A DNA stretch of 64,000 bases from Salegentibacter sp. (GTDB lineage: Bacteria > Bacteroidota > Bacteroidia > Flavobacteriales > Flavobacteriaceae). Where the stretch lies: the NCBI GenBank assembly GCA_017795085.1, contig CP051246.1:1428514-1492513 (forward strand), in the 5' to 3' direction. The stretch's first letter is position 1, and each line of letters opens with the position of its first letter. The notes under the pieces are model-generated. The model ran no database searches, was not told the origin of the DNA, and saw only the letters and a program-made list of their open reading frames with translations. The position numbers and the translations under genes were made by a program. Shown in pieces: positions 36,112 through 44,720 of this stretch.

Positions 36112-37269
36112 ATGGAATACGCAACAAGAATAGATTCAGTTTTAAAAGATTATCAAAAAATTAAAGAAAAACACCTTCAGGGTAGATATGTTCATTTAGA
36201 TAATATTCAACCGCTTTTAAAAAAACACGCTAATCATTTCAATATTGAAGAGATTGGAAAATCGGTTTTAGGGAAACCTATTTTTTCGATAAACCTGGGC
36301 TCCGGGGAGAAAAAAGTTCTAGCCTGGTCGCAAATGCATGGTAATGAAAGCACTACAACAAAAGCAATTTTTGATTTGTTGAATTTGTTATCTACAGCTC
36401 GTCCTGAGGTTAAGAAAATACTTTCAAGCTGTAAAATTAGTATTTTACCGATGCTTAATCCTGATGGAGCCGAAGCTTATACACGTGTGAATGCTAACGC
36501 TATTGATTTAAACCGTGATGCATACAAACAACAGGAACCGGAAAGTAAAGTCCTTAGACGGTTTTTTGATGAATTTCAGCCTGATTTATGCCTTAATTTA
36601 CACGATCAGCGTACTATTTTTAGTGCTGGAAATACAACTAATCCTGCTAGTCTTTCTTTTTTAACCCCTGCGATGGATAAGACTTGTGAAATTTTCGAAG
36701 AGCGAAAAATGAGTATGGGGCTTATTGGGGGAATCGCAAAAGATTTAGCAGGGGTACTTCCAAACAGGATTGGGCGTTATGACGATGCTTTTAATATTAA
36801 TTGTACAGGCGATATGTTTCAAAGCCTCAAAACACCAACTATTTTATTTGAAGCCGGCCATTGCCACGGCGATTATATGCGGGAAGAAACACGAGAGTAT
36901 ATTTTTGCGGCTCTAGTTTCAGTATTTGTTCAATTTCTTTCAGAAGAAAACCCCAGTCTGAGGTTTAAGGATTATTTTAAAATACCGGAAAACGATAAAA
37001 ATTTTAGAGATATTATTATACGGGATATAAGGTTAAAGGGTAAAAAGCGTGATGTTAGTATTCAGTATAAAGAAGTTTTAAATGAAAAAAAGCTCATTTT
37101 TGTTCCTGTAGTTGAAAAAATCGCAAAAAAAATTCAGGAAACCGGACATCGCGAAATTGACGGAGTTAATAAAAAACTTGAATTAATAGGAGGGGAAGAG
37201 CTTCTCGAAAACGTTATAGTTAATAAAATAGTCTTAAACAATGAAATTTTCAATCTTAAATATGAATAA
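36112..37269 (+). CDS. M14-family zinc carboxypeptidase
   Basis: About 385 residues from ATG 36112 (MEYATRID). Zinc ligands: HGNES (HxxE) near 83, and the third His in LCNLHDQR-like segment CLNLHDQRTIF near 165; substrate-binding LNPDGAEAYTRVNANAIDLNRD near 123-144; catalytic Glu in TILFEAGH near 245. No signal peptide, so probably cytosolic. It removes C-terminal residues or trims murein-type peptides; substrate unknown. The C-terminal third is an unassigned extension. Divergent from the XRE regulator and its operator array. Confidence 0.88.
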   Translation: MEYATRIDSVLKDYQKIKEKHLQGRYVHLDNIQPLLKKHANHFNIEEIGKSVLGKPIFSINLGSGEKKVLAWSQMHGNESTTTKAIFDLLNLLSTARPEVKKILSSCKISILPMLNPDGAEAYTRVNANAIDLNRDAYKQQEPESKVLRRFFDEFQPDLCLNLHDQRTIFSAGNTTNPASLSFLTPAMDKTCEIFEERKMSMGLIGGIAKDLAGVLPNRIGRYDDAFNINCTGDMFQSLKTPTILFEAGHCHGDYMREETREYIFAALVSVFVQFLSEENPSLRFKDYFKIPENDKNFRDIIIRDIRLKGKKRDVSIQYKEVLNEKKLIFVPVVEKIAKKIQETGHREIDGVNKKLELIGGEELLENVIVNKIVLNNEIFNLKYE

Positions 37270-37307
37270 TTCTCAAAATCCTTAGCAATTATTCAAGGAT
37301 TTTGTAT

Positions 37308-37315
37308 TAATTTTG
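37308..37315 (+). promoter_or_regulatory. -7 promoter box TAATTTTG
   Basis: TAnnTTTG 29 bases before the Lrp-family ATG. Confidence 0.5.
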
Positions 37316-37344
37316 AAATTCATATAAAACAGAAAATTTAAAAA

Positions 37345-37824
37345 ATGGCCAAGTTTAAGTTAGACGAGACAGATCATCAGATTCTCGATATGCTTATCGA
37401 GAACACGAGAACTCCATTTACCGATATTGCAAAAAAATTGCTTATTTCGGCAGGAACCGTTCATGTAAGGGTTAAAAAGATGGAAGAAGCCGGAATTATA
37501 ATCGGTTCTTCATTAACATTAGATTATAAGAAATTAGGATATGCTTTTATCGCTTATGTTGGGGTTTTTCTTAAAAATACCTCACAAACCAAATTTGTGC
37601 TAGAGCGTATTAATGAAATACCGTTTGTTACCGTGGCTCATGTTACCACTGGTAAGTTTAATGTGTTTTGTAAAGTGAGAGCACGTAACACTCAGCATGC
37701 TAAGGAAATAATCTTTCAGTTAGATGATATAGAAGGTGTTTACCGTACTGAAACAATGATCTCACTTGAAGAAAGTATTAATGATAAAAAACGTTTAATG
37801 CATTCTATTTTCCAGGAATTGTAA
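37345..37824 (+). CDS. Lrp/AsnC-family transcriptional regulator
   Basis: 159 residues. N-terminal HTH (DETDHQILDMLIENTRTPFTDIAKKLLISAGTVHVRVKKMEEAGII) and C-terminal RAM/AsnC ligand domain (FIAYVGVFLKNTS...VTTGKFNVFCKVRARNTQHAKEIIF...EGVYRTETMISLEE). Binds an amino acid or related ligand; target unknown. Ends 23 bases before a terminator, so it is not joined to ppc. Confidence 0.93.
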   Translation: MAKFKLDETDHQILDMLIENTRTPFTDIAKKLLISAGTVHVRVKKMEEAGIIIGSSLTLDYKKLGYAFIAYVGVFLKNTSQTKFVLERINEIPFVTVAHVTTGKFNVFCKVRARNTQHAKEIIFQLDDIEGVYRTETMISLEESINDKKRLMHSIFQEL

Positions 37825-37845
37825 GTTAACCTAAATTTTTATTAA

Positions 37846-37882
37846 AAACCCTTTAGGCTAACTCGTTTAAAGGGTTTTTTTA
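37846..37882 (+). terminator. Intrinsic terminator
   Basis: Stem ACCCTTTA (37848-37855) / TAAAGGGT (37868-37875) followed by seven T, 28 bases before ppc. Confidence 0.88.
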
Positions 37883-37909
37883 TAATTTTAAAAAAAGACC
37901 AACTAGACT

Positions 37910-40486
37910 ATGCACAGAGAACCAAAATTGGAACGATTTAATGAAAGTGTTCTGGCAAAATACCAGGTATATAACAGTATTTTCTTAACCCTTCCTTTTG
38001 ATGATATCAAAAAAACAGGGGCTTTGCTGCCGCTGTTTCAGGATATTTGCGAAGCTGGATTTAAGGAGAATAAAAATCCTTCTGAAATTATTGAAACTTT
38101 TTTCAGTAAATATCAAGACGATCCGGAGGAGAAAGGGAAAATAGAATTGTTGTTTAGATTCATTCAGTATATCGAGCGGCAGGTAGTGCTTTTCGATGCT
38201 ATTGAAGATGCCTCTTTTCCTATTGTAAATAATATGGATGGCCGCGGAACTTTAAGGAATATTAAAGAAGAAGCTGAAGCTAAAAATAAAACTGAAGAAT
38301 TAAAGCAATATCTGCAACGTTTTAAAGTTAGACCAACCCTTACGGCTCATCCAACACAATTTTACCCGGGAGCGGTTTTAGGAATTATTACCGATCTCGA
38401 TAAGGCGGTACAAAAAAATGATCTTAGCGCCATTAAAAAACTTTTGGCTCAATTGGGAAAAACCCCTTTCTTTAAAAAGGAGAAGCCCACACCTTATGAT
38501 GAAGCGGTAAGTTTAATCTGGTACTTTGAAAATGTTTTTTACCAAAGCATTAGCCAGATGTACAATTACCTGCAGCAAAATGTTTTTGAAGGTGAGGATT
38601 TTGATAATCAGGTAATCAATCTTGGGTTTTGGCCTGGGGGTGACCGGGATGGTAATCCGTTTGTTACTACAGAAATAACGTTAAAAGTAGCCCAGCGTTT
38701 ACGCTCTACTATTTTGCTTAATTATTATCGTGACGTTCGCCGGTTAAAGCGAAGATTAACCTTTAATGAGGTTGATAAATTGATGGATGAGATTGAAAAA
38801 GGTCTTTATGAAAGTGCAATTTCCCGTACCGGAGAAATTAAAATTTCACTTGAAGAGTTTAGGAGTAAGTTGCTTAAAATCAAAAAAATAATTTCTGATA
38901 AACATCAGTCTTTATTTATTGATGATGTAAATGATTTGTTGAATAAATTAAGCTTGTTTGGTTATCATTTTGCAACCCTCGATATTCGACAAGATTCCGG
39001 GATTCACAAAAATGTGCTTGAAGAAATAGAAAAGCAAAATCCCGATCTTTTTGATAAGAAATATGACGAAATGAGCGATGAAGAGCAAATACAGGCCTTG
39101 CTTAAAGCAGAAGGAAAATTAAATCCTGATAGCTTTGACGATGACGGGATGGCAAAAGCTACGCTTTCTTCGATTTATGCCATGCAAAGCATTCAAAAAT
39201 CCAATGGGGAAAATGGAGCTAATCGGTATATTATTAGTCATAGTGAAGTACCACAAAGTATTTTGGAGCCATTGGCATTTTTAAGATTGTGTGGATGGGA
39301 TAAACCAACAGTTGATATTATACCTCTTTTTGAAACAGTACCCGATTTAAAAGCATCGCCAGAGGTAATGGATACTTTGTATAAAAACCCAGTTTACCGT
39401 GAACACTTAAAAAGAAGAGGGAACAAGCAAACTATTATGCTTGGATTTAGTGACGGAACAAAAGACGGGGGATATTTAATGGCTAACTGGAGTATCTACA
39501 AAGCCAAAGAAATGCTAACCGAGGTTTCCAGAAAACACGGGATCAAAGTTATTTTCTTTGATGGTCGTGGAGGACCACCGGCACGAGGTGGTGGGAAAAC
39601 CCATCAGTTCTATGCATCTTTAGGGCCTGGTATTGAAAATGAAGAAATTCAACTTACGGTACAGGGGCAGACTATTAGTTCAAATTTTGGAACCCGCGAT
39701 AGTTGTCGTTATAATTTGGAGCAACTCTTGAGTTCGGGAGTTTCCAATGCCATTTTTGCTGATGAGAATAACGGGCTTTCAGGAGATGACAGAGAGACCA
39801 TGAACAACCTGGCCGAAATAAGTTATGATACTTATACTCAATTTAAGGAGCATCCTAAATTTTTGCCGTACTTAGAAAAAATGAGTACGTTGCGTTATTA
39901 CTCAAAGACCAATATTGGTAGCAGGCCTTCAAAAAGGAATAAATCGGCTAAACTTAATCTTACCGATTTAAGAGCGATTCCATTTGTTGGTAGTTGGAGC
40001 CAATTGAAGCAAAACGTACCCGGGTTTTTTGGGGTAGGGACTGCTTTGGAAAAGTATGAAAAAGACGGGGAGTTTGATAAAGTGAAAAACCTTTATAAAA
40101 ACTCTGTTTTCTTTAAAACATTACTGGAAAACAGCATGATGAGCCTTACTAAGTCATTCTTTTCTTTAACTGCATATATGAAAGATGATAAAGAGTTTGG
40201 GGATTTCTGGGAGCTCATTTATGAAGAGTACCAACGTACTCATAGAATGTTACTTAAGGTAACCGACTATAAAGAGCTTATGGAAAATCAGCCTGCAGGC
40301 AAAGCCTCTATTCAGGCTCGTGAACGTATTGTTTTACCTTTGCTTACCATCCAGCAACATGCCTTACGTCGTGTTCAGGAATTACAAGAGCAGGGTAAAG
40401 ATGCCGGAGAACTTTTAGAAATTTATGAAAAAATGGTAACTCGCTCGTTATATGGTAATATCAATGCCAGTAGAAATTCTGCATAA
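37910..40486 (+). CDS. ppc: Phosphoenolpyruvate carboxylase
   Basis: Carboxylates PEP to oxaloacetate, refilling the TCA cycle. 858 residues. Catalytic His147 in TAHPTQFYPG, GGDRDGNPFVTTE near 244, the loop FFDGRGGPPARGGGKT near 552 and GTRDSCRYNLEQLL near 601. The C-terminus ends in SRNSA, close to the usual RNTG. Its stop codon overlaps the next ATG (TAATG), so a DinB gene and a BrkB gene follow in one transcript. Confidence 0.95.
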   Translation: MHREPKLERFNESVLAKYQVYNSIFLTLPFDDIKKTGALLPLFQDICEAGFKENKNPSEIIETFFSKYQDDPEEKGKIELLFRFIQYIERQVVLFDAIEDASFPIVNNMDGRGTLRNIKEEAEAKNKTEELKQYLQRFKVRPTLTAHPTQFYPGAVLGIITDLDKAVQKNDLSAIKKLLAQLGKTPFFKKEKPTPYDEAVSLIWYFENVFYQSISQMYNYLQQNVFEGEDFDNQVINLGFWPGGDRDGNPFVTTEITLKVAQRLRSTILLNYYRDVRRLKRRLTFNEVDKLMDEIEKGLYESAISRTGEIKISLEEFRSKLLKIKKIISDKHQSLFIDDVNDLLNKLSLFGYHFATLDIRQDSGIHKNVLEEIEKQNPDLFDKKYDEMSDEEQIQALLKAEGKLNPDSFDDDGMAKATLSSIYAMQSIQKSNGENGANRYIISHSEVPQSILEPLAFLRLCGWDKPTVDIIPLFETVPDLKASPEVMDTLYKNPVYREHLKRRGNKQTIMLGFSDGTKDGGYLMANWSIYKAKEMLTEVSRKHGIKVIFFDGRGGPPARGGGKTHQFYASLGPGIENEEIQLTVQGQTISSNFGTRDSCRYNLEQLLSSGVSNAIFADENNGLSGDDRETMNNLAEISYDTYTQFKEHPKFLPYLEKMSTLRYYSKTNIGSRPSKRNKSAKLNLTDLRAIPFVGSWSQLKQNVPGFFGVGTALEKYEKDGEFDKVKNLYKNSVFFKTLLENSMMSLTKSFFSLTAYMKDDKEFGDFWELIYEEYQRTHRMLLKVTDYKELMENQPAGKASIQARERIVLPLLTIQQHALRRVQELQEQGKDAGELLEIYEKMVTRSLYGNINASRNSA

Positions 40487-41007
40487 TGAGAGTAACCGAG
40501 TTACAAAAAGACGAGTATAACGAGTTTTTCCAAAATTATATAGACGGGCTTTCCGGGGATGACACCCTGGAAAGCCTTTTTTATAACAACCAAACTGCAG
40601 TACAAAATATTTTAAATAATTTAACTGCAGAAAAATTAAAATATAAATATACACCTGAAAAATGGAGTATTGCAGAAGTGCTTCAACATTTACTTGACGT
40701 AGAACGAATCTTTCAATTTCGAGCATTAAGTATTGCCAGAAACGACAAAACTCCCTTACCGGGTTTTGATCATAATGCTTATGTTCTTGCTTCAGAGGCA
40801 GAAAAAAGAAATTTACAGGATTTTAAAAAGGATTTTGAAGTAGTTCGAAAGTCAACTATTTTTCTTTTTGAAAGTTTTACCGATATAATGCTAAAATGTA
40901 AAACACCGGTTGGAGGGACCCCGACTTCTGTACGGGCTTTAGGTTTTATTATTGTTGGTCATACCAAACACCATCTGCATGTTTTAACAGAAAGGTATTT
41001 AAAATGA
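40486..41007 (+). CDS. DinB-family protein
   Basis: 173 residues of the DinB/YfiT four-helix fold. KWSIAEVLQHLLDVERIFQFRAL carries the first metal His (near 68) and GHTKHHLHVLTERYL the C-terminal His pair (near 160-165), typical of metal-binding DinB proteins, probably a thiol-dependent transferase. TAATG overlap with ppc; ATGA overlap with the BrkB gene. Confidence 0.88.
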   Translation: MRVTELQKDEYNEFFQNYIDGLSGDDTLESLFYNNQTAVQNILNNLTAEKLKYKYTPEKWSIAEVLQHLLDVERIFQFRALSIARNDKTPLPGFDHNAYVLASEAEKRNLQDFKKDFEVVRKSTIFLFESFTDIMLKCKTPVGGTPTSVRALGFIIVGHTKHHLHVLTERYLK

Positions 41008-42023
41008 AGTTTTTTAAAACCTTTTTCAATCTTTTGAAACAAGCTTTTATTAGCTGGAATCGCAATGAACCTTATTCGCGTAGTGCCACAATTGCTTATT
41101 ACGCTATTTTTTCGTTACCCTCCTTATTGATTATCGTAGTTACTGTAGCCAGTACTTTTTTTGAGCGTGAAGCAGTTCAGGGAAGAATTACCAAGGAGAT
41201 TGAAGGTTTTGTTGGTGAAGAATCAGCCAAAACCATAGAGGAATTGATCTCCAATGCTGCGGTTTCACCTGATTCTACATTAGCCATAATTATTGGGGTA
41301 AGTATATTAATTTTTGGTGCTACAGGAGTTTTCTTTCAGTTAAAGATAGCGATGAACAATATTTGGAATGTAGCTGCCAAAAAAACCAATTTCCTCCAAT
41401 TGATCATAGATCGGTTAATTTCATTTGGGATGGTGCTGGTAATTGGCCTGTTATTACTTATTTCACTGGTAGTTTCAACAATATTGAGCATCTTTAGAGG
41501 TGAGATTGAAAATTTTGCACCAAATATAACAGGGACTATGGTAGACTTTGTGAATTTCAGCTTTTCATTCATAATTATTACTACTCTTTTTGCTGCAATT
41601 TTTAAATTACTTCCTGATGTCAAAATTCGCTGGAGAATTACTTATTTGGGAGCAGCATTAACCACGCTCTTATTTTTAATAGGAGAAAGCTTAATCGGGT
41701 TTTATTTTGGAAAAAGTGAACCCGCCTCAATATATGGTGGGGCTTCAACAATAATTCTTATCATGCTATGGGTATATTATACTTGTTTGATTTTATTTTT
41801 CGGTGCTGAATTTACAGTTCAATATGCCGTTCATAAAAACGAAAAAGTTGTTCCCAATCGGTATGGTGAACCCGCAATTTATCAGGAAATGAAAAAATTG
41901 AAACAAAAGCGGGTACAATTACAGGAAGATAAGAAGATTTTTGATGCCCTGGCAGAAAATCTCGACATCGATGCAGAAGATATTGAGGATTATAGAAAAA
42001 CAGAAACAGAAGATAAAAACTGA
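41004..42023 (+). CDS. YihY/BrkB family membrane protein
   Basis: 339 residues with about six membrane segments (YSRSATIAYYAIFSLPSLLIIVVTVAS; STLAIIIGVSILIFGATGVFFQL; LISFGMVLVIGLLLLISLVVSTIL; FSFIIITTLFAAIFKLL; YLGAALTTLLFLIGESLIGFYF; IILIMLWVYYTCLILFFGAEF). Matches YihY/UPF0761. The cytosolic C-terminus is charged. Earlier called RNase BN in error. Function of the family is not settled. Confidence 0.9.
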   Translation: MKFFKTFFNLLKQAFISWNRNEPYSRSATIAYYAIFSLPSLLIIVVTVASTFFEREAVQGRITKEIEGFVGEESAKTIEELISNAAVSPDSTLAIIIGVSILIFGATGVFFQLKIAMNNIWNVAAKKTNFLQLIIDRLISFGMVLVIGLLLLISLVVSTILSIFRGEIENFAPNITGTMVDFVNFSFSFIIITTLFAAIFKLLPDVKIRWRITYLGAALTTLLFLIGESLIGFYFGKSEPASIYGGASTIILIMLWVYYTCLILFFGAEFTVQYAVHKNEKVVPNRYGEPAIYQEMKKLKQKRVQLQEDKKIFDALAENLDIDAEDIEDYRKTETEDKN

Positions 42024-42123
42024 TCATAATCTGCTCATTTTTAAATTATTCACTTTAATAAAGTTTAACTTTAGGAGCTTTCATTTTATCAAGGTCTTAA
42101 TAGCCATTGCATTTCTTGATTTT

Positions 42124-42131
42124 TAATTTTG
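42124..42131 (+). promoter_or_regulatory. -7 promoter box TAATTTTG
   Basis: TAnnTTTG, 24 bases before ATG 42156; overlaps the longer TTG start, which is therefore excluded. Confidence 0.5.
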
Positions 42132-42155
42132 AATAGAATCAAAAAAATAAAAATT

Positions 42156-42704
42156 ATGGAAAAGCGAATTGCAATTCTAGCCACTAATGGTTTTGAAGAA
42201 AGTGAACTAAAATCACCAAAAGAAGCTTTGGAGAAAGAAGGCTTTAAAGTAGAAATAGTAAGCCTGGAGAAAGAAAATATTAAAGGTTGGTCCAATGGGA
42301 ATTGGTCTGATGAAATAAGCGTAGATCGTAGCATTAAAGATGTAAATGCCAAAGAGTATAATGCTTTGGTGCTACCCGGCGGAGTTATAAACCCGGATAA
42401 ATTGAGAAGGGATGAAAATGTTCTTATTTTTGTTCGGGATTTCTTTAAACAGGGAAAACCCGTAGGAGCTATATGCCATGCCGGGTGGACTTTAATTGAA
42501 GCTGACGTGGTGAAAGGTCGTACAATGACGTCTTTCCAATCTATTAAAACCGATCTGGAAAATGCAGGTGCGCTTTGGGTAGATAAAGAAGTAGTGGTGG
42601 ACGAGGCCCTGGTCACCAGCCGAAATCCTAACGATCTTCCTGCTTTTAACAGCAAGGTAATTGAAGAAATTAAAGAAGGTAAACACGATTTACAACACGC
42701 TTAA
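42156..42704 (+). CDS. PfpI/DJ-1-type glutamine-amidotransferase-like protein
   Basis: About 182 residues. DJ-1/PfpI fold: RIAILATNGFEESELKSPKEAL at the start (Glu of the triad), YNALVLPGGVINPD, and nucleophilic Cys in GAICHAGWTL near 110. Family members are deglycases or proteases acting on glycated or damaged protein; the exact activity is unknown. A strong hairpin terminator follows. Confidence 0.9.
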   Translation: MEKRIAILATNGFEESELKSPKEALEKEGFKVEIVSLEKENIKGWSNGNWSDEISVDRSIKDVNAKEYNALVLPGGVINPDKLRRDENVLIFVRDFFKQGKPVGAICHAGWTLIEADVVKGRTMTSFQSIKTDLENAGALWVDKEVVVDEALVTSRNPNDLPAFNSKVIEEIKEGKHDLQHA

Positions 42705-42728
42705 TTAGAGAATAAAATTGCTATGAAT

Positions 42729-42763
42729 AAGAAAGGAACTTGTGAACAGGTTCCTTTCTTATT
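42729..42763 (+). terminator. Intrinsic terminator
   Basis: Perfect 11-bp stem AAGAAAGGAAC (42729-42739) / GTTCCTTTCTT (42750-42760). Confidence 0.85.
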
Positions 42764-42842
42764 ATAATGTCAGGTCTGAATCCTGATAACTCCCCACAGG
42801 AATAGTTTCTTAATTGAGAGGCTGTTTTAAGACTATTTCCTT

Positions 42843-43226
42843 TTATAGCACGAGTTCATTAAAAAGACGATTCAGGGTTTTATTCAGATCATTTGTCATT
42901 CCCGGGTGTGGTCGCGAAGTTTGTATTATAGAACTACGTATCGCGGTAAGCCATCTAAACCGCGAGGCTAAATCAAGTTGAGCAATAGGCCCCCCATTTT
43001 TATTTCCTTCGCAAATCTTCTTAAAAGAATCGAGATTGGAACAGAGTTCATCTTGGTCCATATCTTTACAGAAAAGACGTAAGCGGGAGGCATCAATTTC
43101 AAATAAAGCTTTCAGAAAGCCAGCCCGTTTGCTGAACACAATAATCCCGACGTTTAGAAATTCCTCCCGTTCAACCTTTGGGACTACCCTAATTACAGCA
43201 TATTCATATAAGTGCTTTTCTTGCAT
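42843..43226 (-). CDS. DUF3037 domain protein
   Basis: 127 residues of DUF3037, function unknown. YEYAVIRVVPKVEREEFLNVGIIVFSKRAGFL at 8-39 is characteristic, followed by FRWLTAIRSSIIQTSRPHPG near 89-108. It overlaps the end of the HipA-like kinase gene by 23 bases in another frame, so the two are translationally linked. The pair is a recurrent association I recognise but which has no described role. Confidence 0.85.
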   Translation of the reverse strand: MQEKHLYEYAVIRVVPKVEREEFLNVGIIVFSKRAGFLKALFEIDASRLRLFCKDMDQDELCSNLDSFKKICEGNKNGGPIAQLDLASRFRWLTAIRSSIIQTSRPHPGMTNDLNKTLNRLFNELVL

Positions 43227-43995
43227 TTTCTGCTTCTTTTATAAAAATTTCTGAGTGTGCTAAACGTGTGGTTAAAAACTGGGTATAAATTTCTTTTATT
43301 TCCTCTCTTGATTCCTCTACGTTCTCCCATATTAGCCATTCATCCGGGATTAAGGAAACAATTTCTTTGATCTTTTTTGGGGTAAGCAATTGGCTGCAGA
43401 AATCATCGGCTTTTTTTAATGCAGTAGCCCGTGGGAGTAAAACATGATCTTTTATAAAACTGAAAGCTGTTTTTGCTCTTTCTTCCACATTTGTCCATGA
43501 ATGGTGGAAGTAAAAAGAAGCCCCGTGGTCTATTAACCATAATTCTTTTTGCCACATAAGCATGTTAGTGTTTTTGTAAGTGCGATCTACATTGGTAATA
43601 AAGGCATCTAACCAAACAATTTTGGAAGCTTCAAATGTATCAACTTCAGTCACGAGAGGATCAAAATTAATGGCCCCGGATAAAAAATGAAGCGCCAGAT
43701 TTAACCCCTGACTAGCTTGCAATAAATCCTGAATTTCCTCATCCCCCTCTGTTCTTCCAAAGGCTTCATCTAAATAGGCAAAAACGAGTTCGGGCACTTT
43801 AAAACCCAAAGCACGAGCAATTTCACTACCTAAAAGTTCAGCGATTAAAGCCTTTACCCCATGTCCCGCACCGCTAAATTTCAACACATATTTAAAGTCG
43901 TCATCAGCTTCAGTTAGTGCAGGTAATGAGCCGCCTTCCCTAAGTGGGGTAATATACCTGGTAACTTTCACCGTTCTTAAGTCTGCTTTTTGCAT
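43204..43995 (-). CDS. HipA-like kinase (HipA_2 type)
   Basis: 263 residues of a HipA-related kinase. ATP-binding Lys39 in YVLKFSGAGHG, catalytic loop NVDRTYKNTNMLM with D137 and N142 (D-x4-N as in HipA), and the DFG-equivalent WLIDHGASF with D156. Unlike E. coli HipA there is no HipB-type XRE antitoxin beside it; the partner is DUF3037, overlapping by 23 bases. Role could be toxin, stress regulator or signalling kinase; nothing here decides. Confidence 0.85.
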   Translation of the reverse strand: MQKADLRTVKVTRYITPLREGGSLPALTEADDDFKYVLKFSGAGHGVKALIAELLGSEIARALGFKVPELVFAYLDEAFGRTEGDEEIQDLLQASQGLNLALHFLSGAINFDPLVTEVDTFEASKIVWLDAFITNVDRTYKNTNMLMWQKELWLIDHGASFYFHHSWTNVEERAKTAFSFIKDHVLLPRATALKKADDFCSQLLTPKKIKEIVSLIPDEWLIWENVEESREEIKEIYTQFLTTRLAHSEIFIKEAENARKALI

Positions 43996-44338
43996 AGGCT
44001 GTTATAAAGCGTTAAAGTTAAAGTTTATCAACTTATTCGGAAATAGGTTCAAGAATAATACAGTTTTTTAGGTTGATACCTTGGTGTATAATAGTCCTCA
44101 TCGGTATCTTTCTTTTCCGAAAGAAAAAATTGATTATCCTCATCGAGTTATACCTGCTGATCCATAGCTTGCTTTTAAATAATTCACCGCGCTGCCAAGA
44201 CGGAATTCAAAGGCAAAATTTATTTTAATCTCTCTCCTGGCTAGTTTTAAAGGGATAGGCTAGAATAAAAACCAAGGCTGTGCTAGCCCTAGTTTTATGT
44301 GAAATTATAGAACCATGGATTTTTGATTTTAAAACTTT
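43996..44338. other. Intergenic region, no gene
   Basis: About 340 bases without coding character. A weak GGCTAG/CTAGCC inverted repeat lies near 44258-44287. No tRNA or strong terminator seen. Confidence 0.45.
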
Positions 44339-44641
44339 TCAATCATCGTCATCATCGGAAGAATCATCATTTTTCTCCGGCATCTCAGCAATGGGATCAT
44401 TGTACTGCGAATCCTCATAATCATCTTCATCAAAATTAGCCATAGTGTTTTCTAAACGGGTACTCACTTTCACCAAATAAATAGTATCTTCCGTACGAAC
44501 TTCAACGGCATCAACGGTTTCATTTTTCGCATTTTTAAAAGAAATAATCTGGTCGTCATCATAACCATCAGGGTATTTTTCAACCAACATGCTTAAAATT
44601 TCAGGGGTAAGTTTTTTGTAATCAACAATTACTCTTTTCAT
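44339..44641 (-). CDS. Small acidic conserved protein
   Basis: 100 residues, no family function known. N-terminal RVIVDYKKLTPEILSMLVEKYPDGYDDDQII, then VEAVEVRTEDTIYLVKVSTRLENTM-like block, and an Asp-rich tail (SDDDDD). Conserved in flavobacteria and sometimes called DNA primase in error; no primase motif is present. Separate from aroB by 79 bases on the same strand. Confidence 0.75.
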   Translation of the reverse strand: MKRVIVDYKKLTPEILSMLVEKYPDGYDDDQIISFKNAKNETVDAVEVRTEDTIYLVKVSTRLENTMANFDEDDYEDSQYNDPIAEMPEKNDDSSDDDDD

Positions 44642-44720
44642 AATTAGATTGCTTTGTACAATTATAGCGAAAAATTTTCCTTGAACAGAAACTTTAATTT
44701 AAAGTATAAATTAATAATAA

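Noticed and set aside
43204..43995. Classical HipBA toxin-antitoxin module
   Set aside because: No HipB-type XRE gene is adjacent; the XRE gene at 35422-35832 is 7 kb away and tied to another target.
44339..44400. Asp-rich 3' end of the small acidic gene as a microsatellite
   Set aside because: It is a coding tail with mixed codons and continues a conserved protein.
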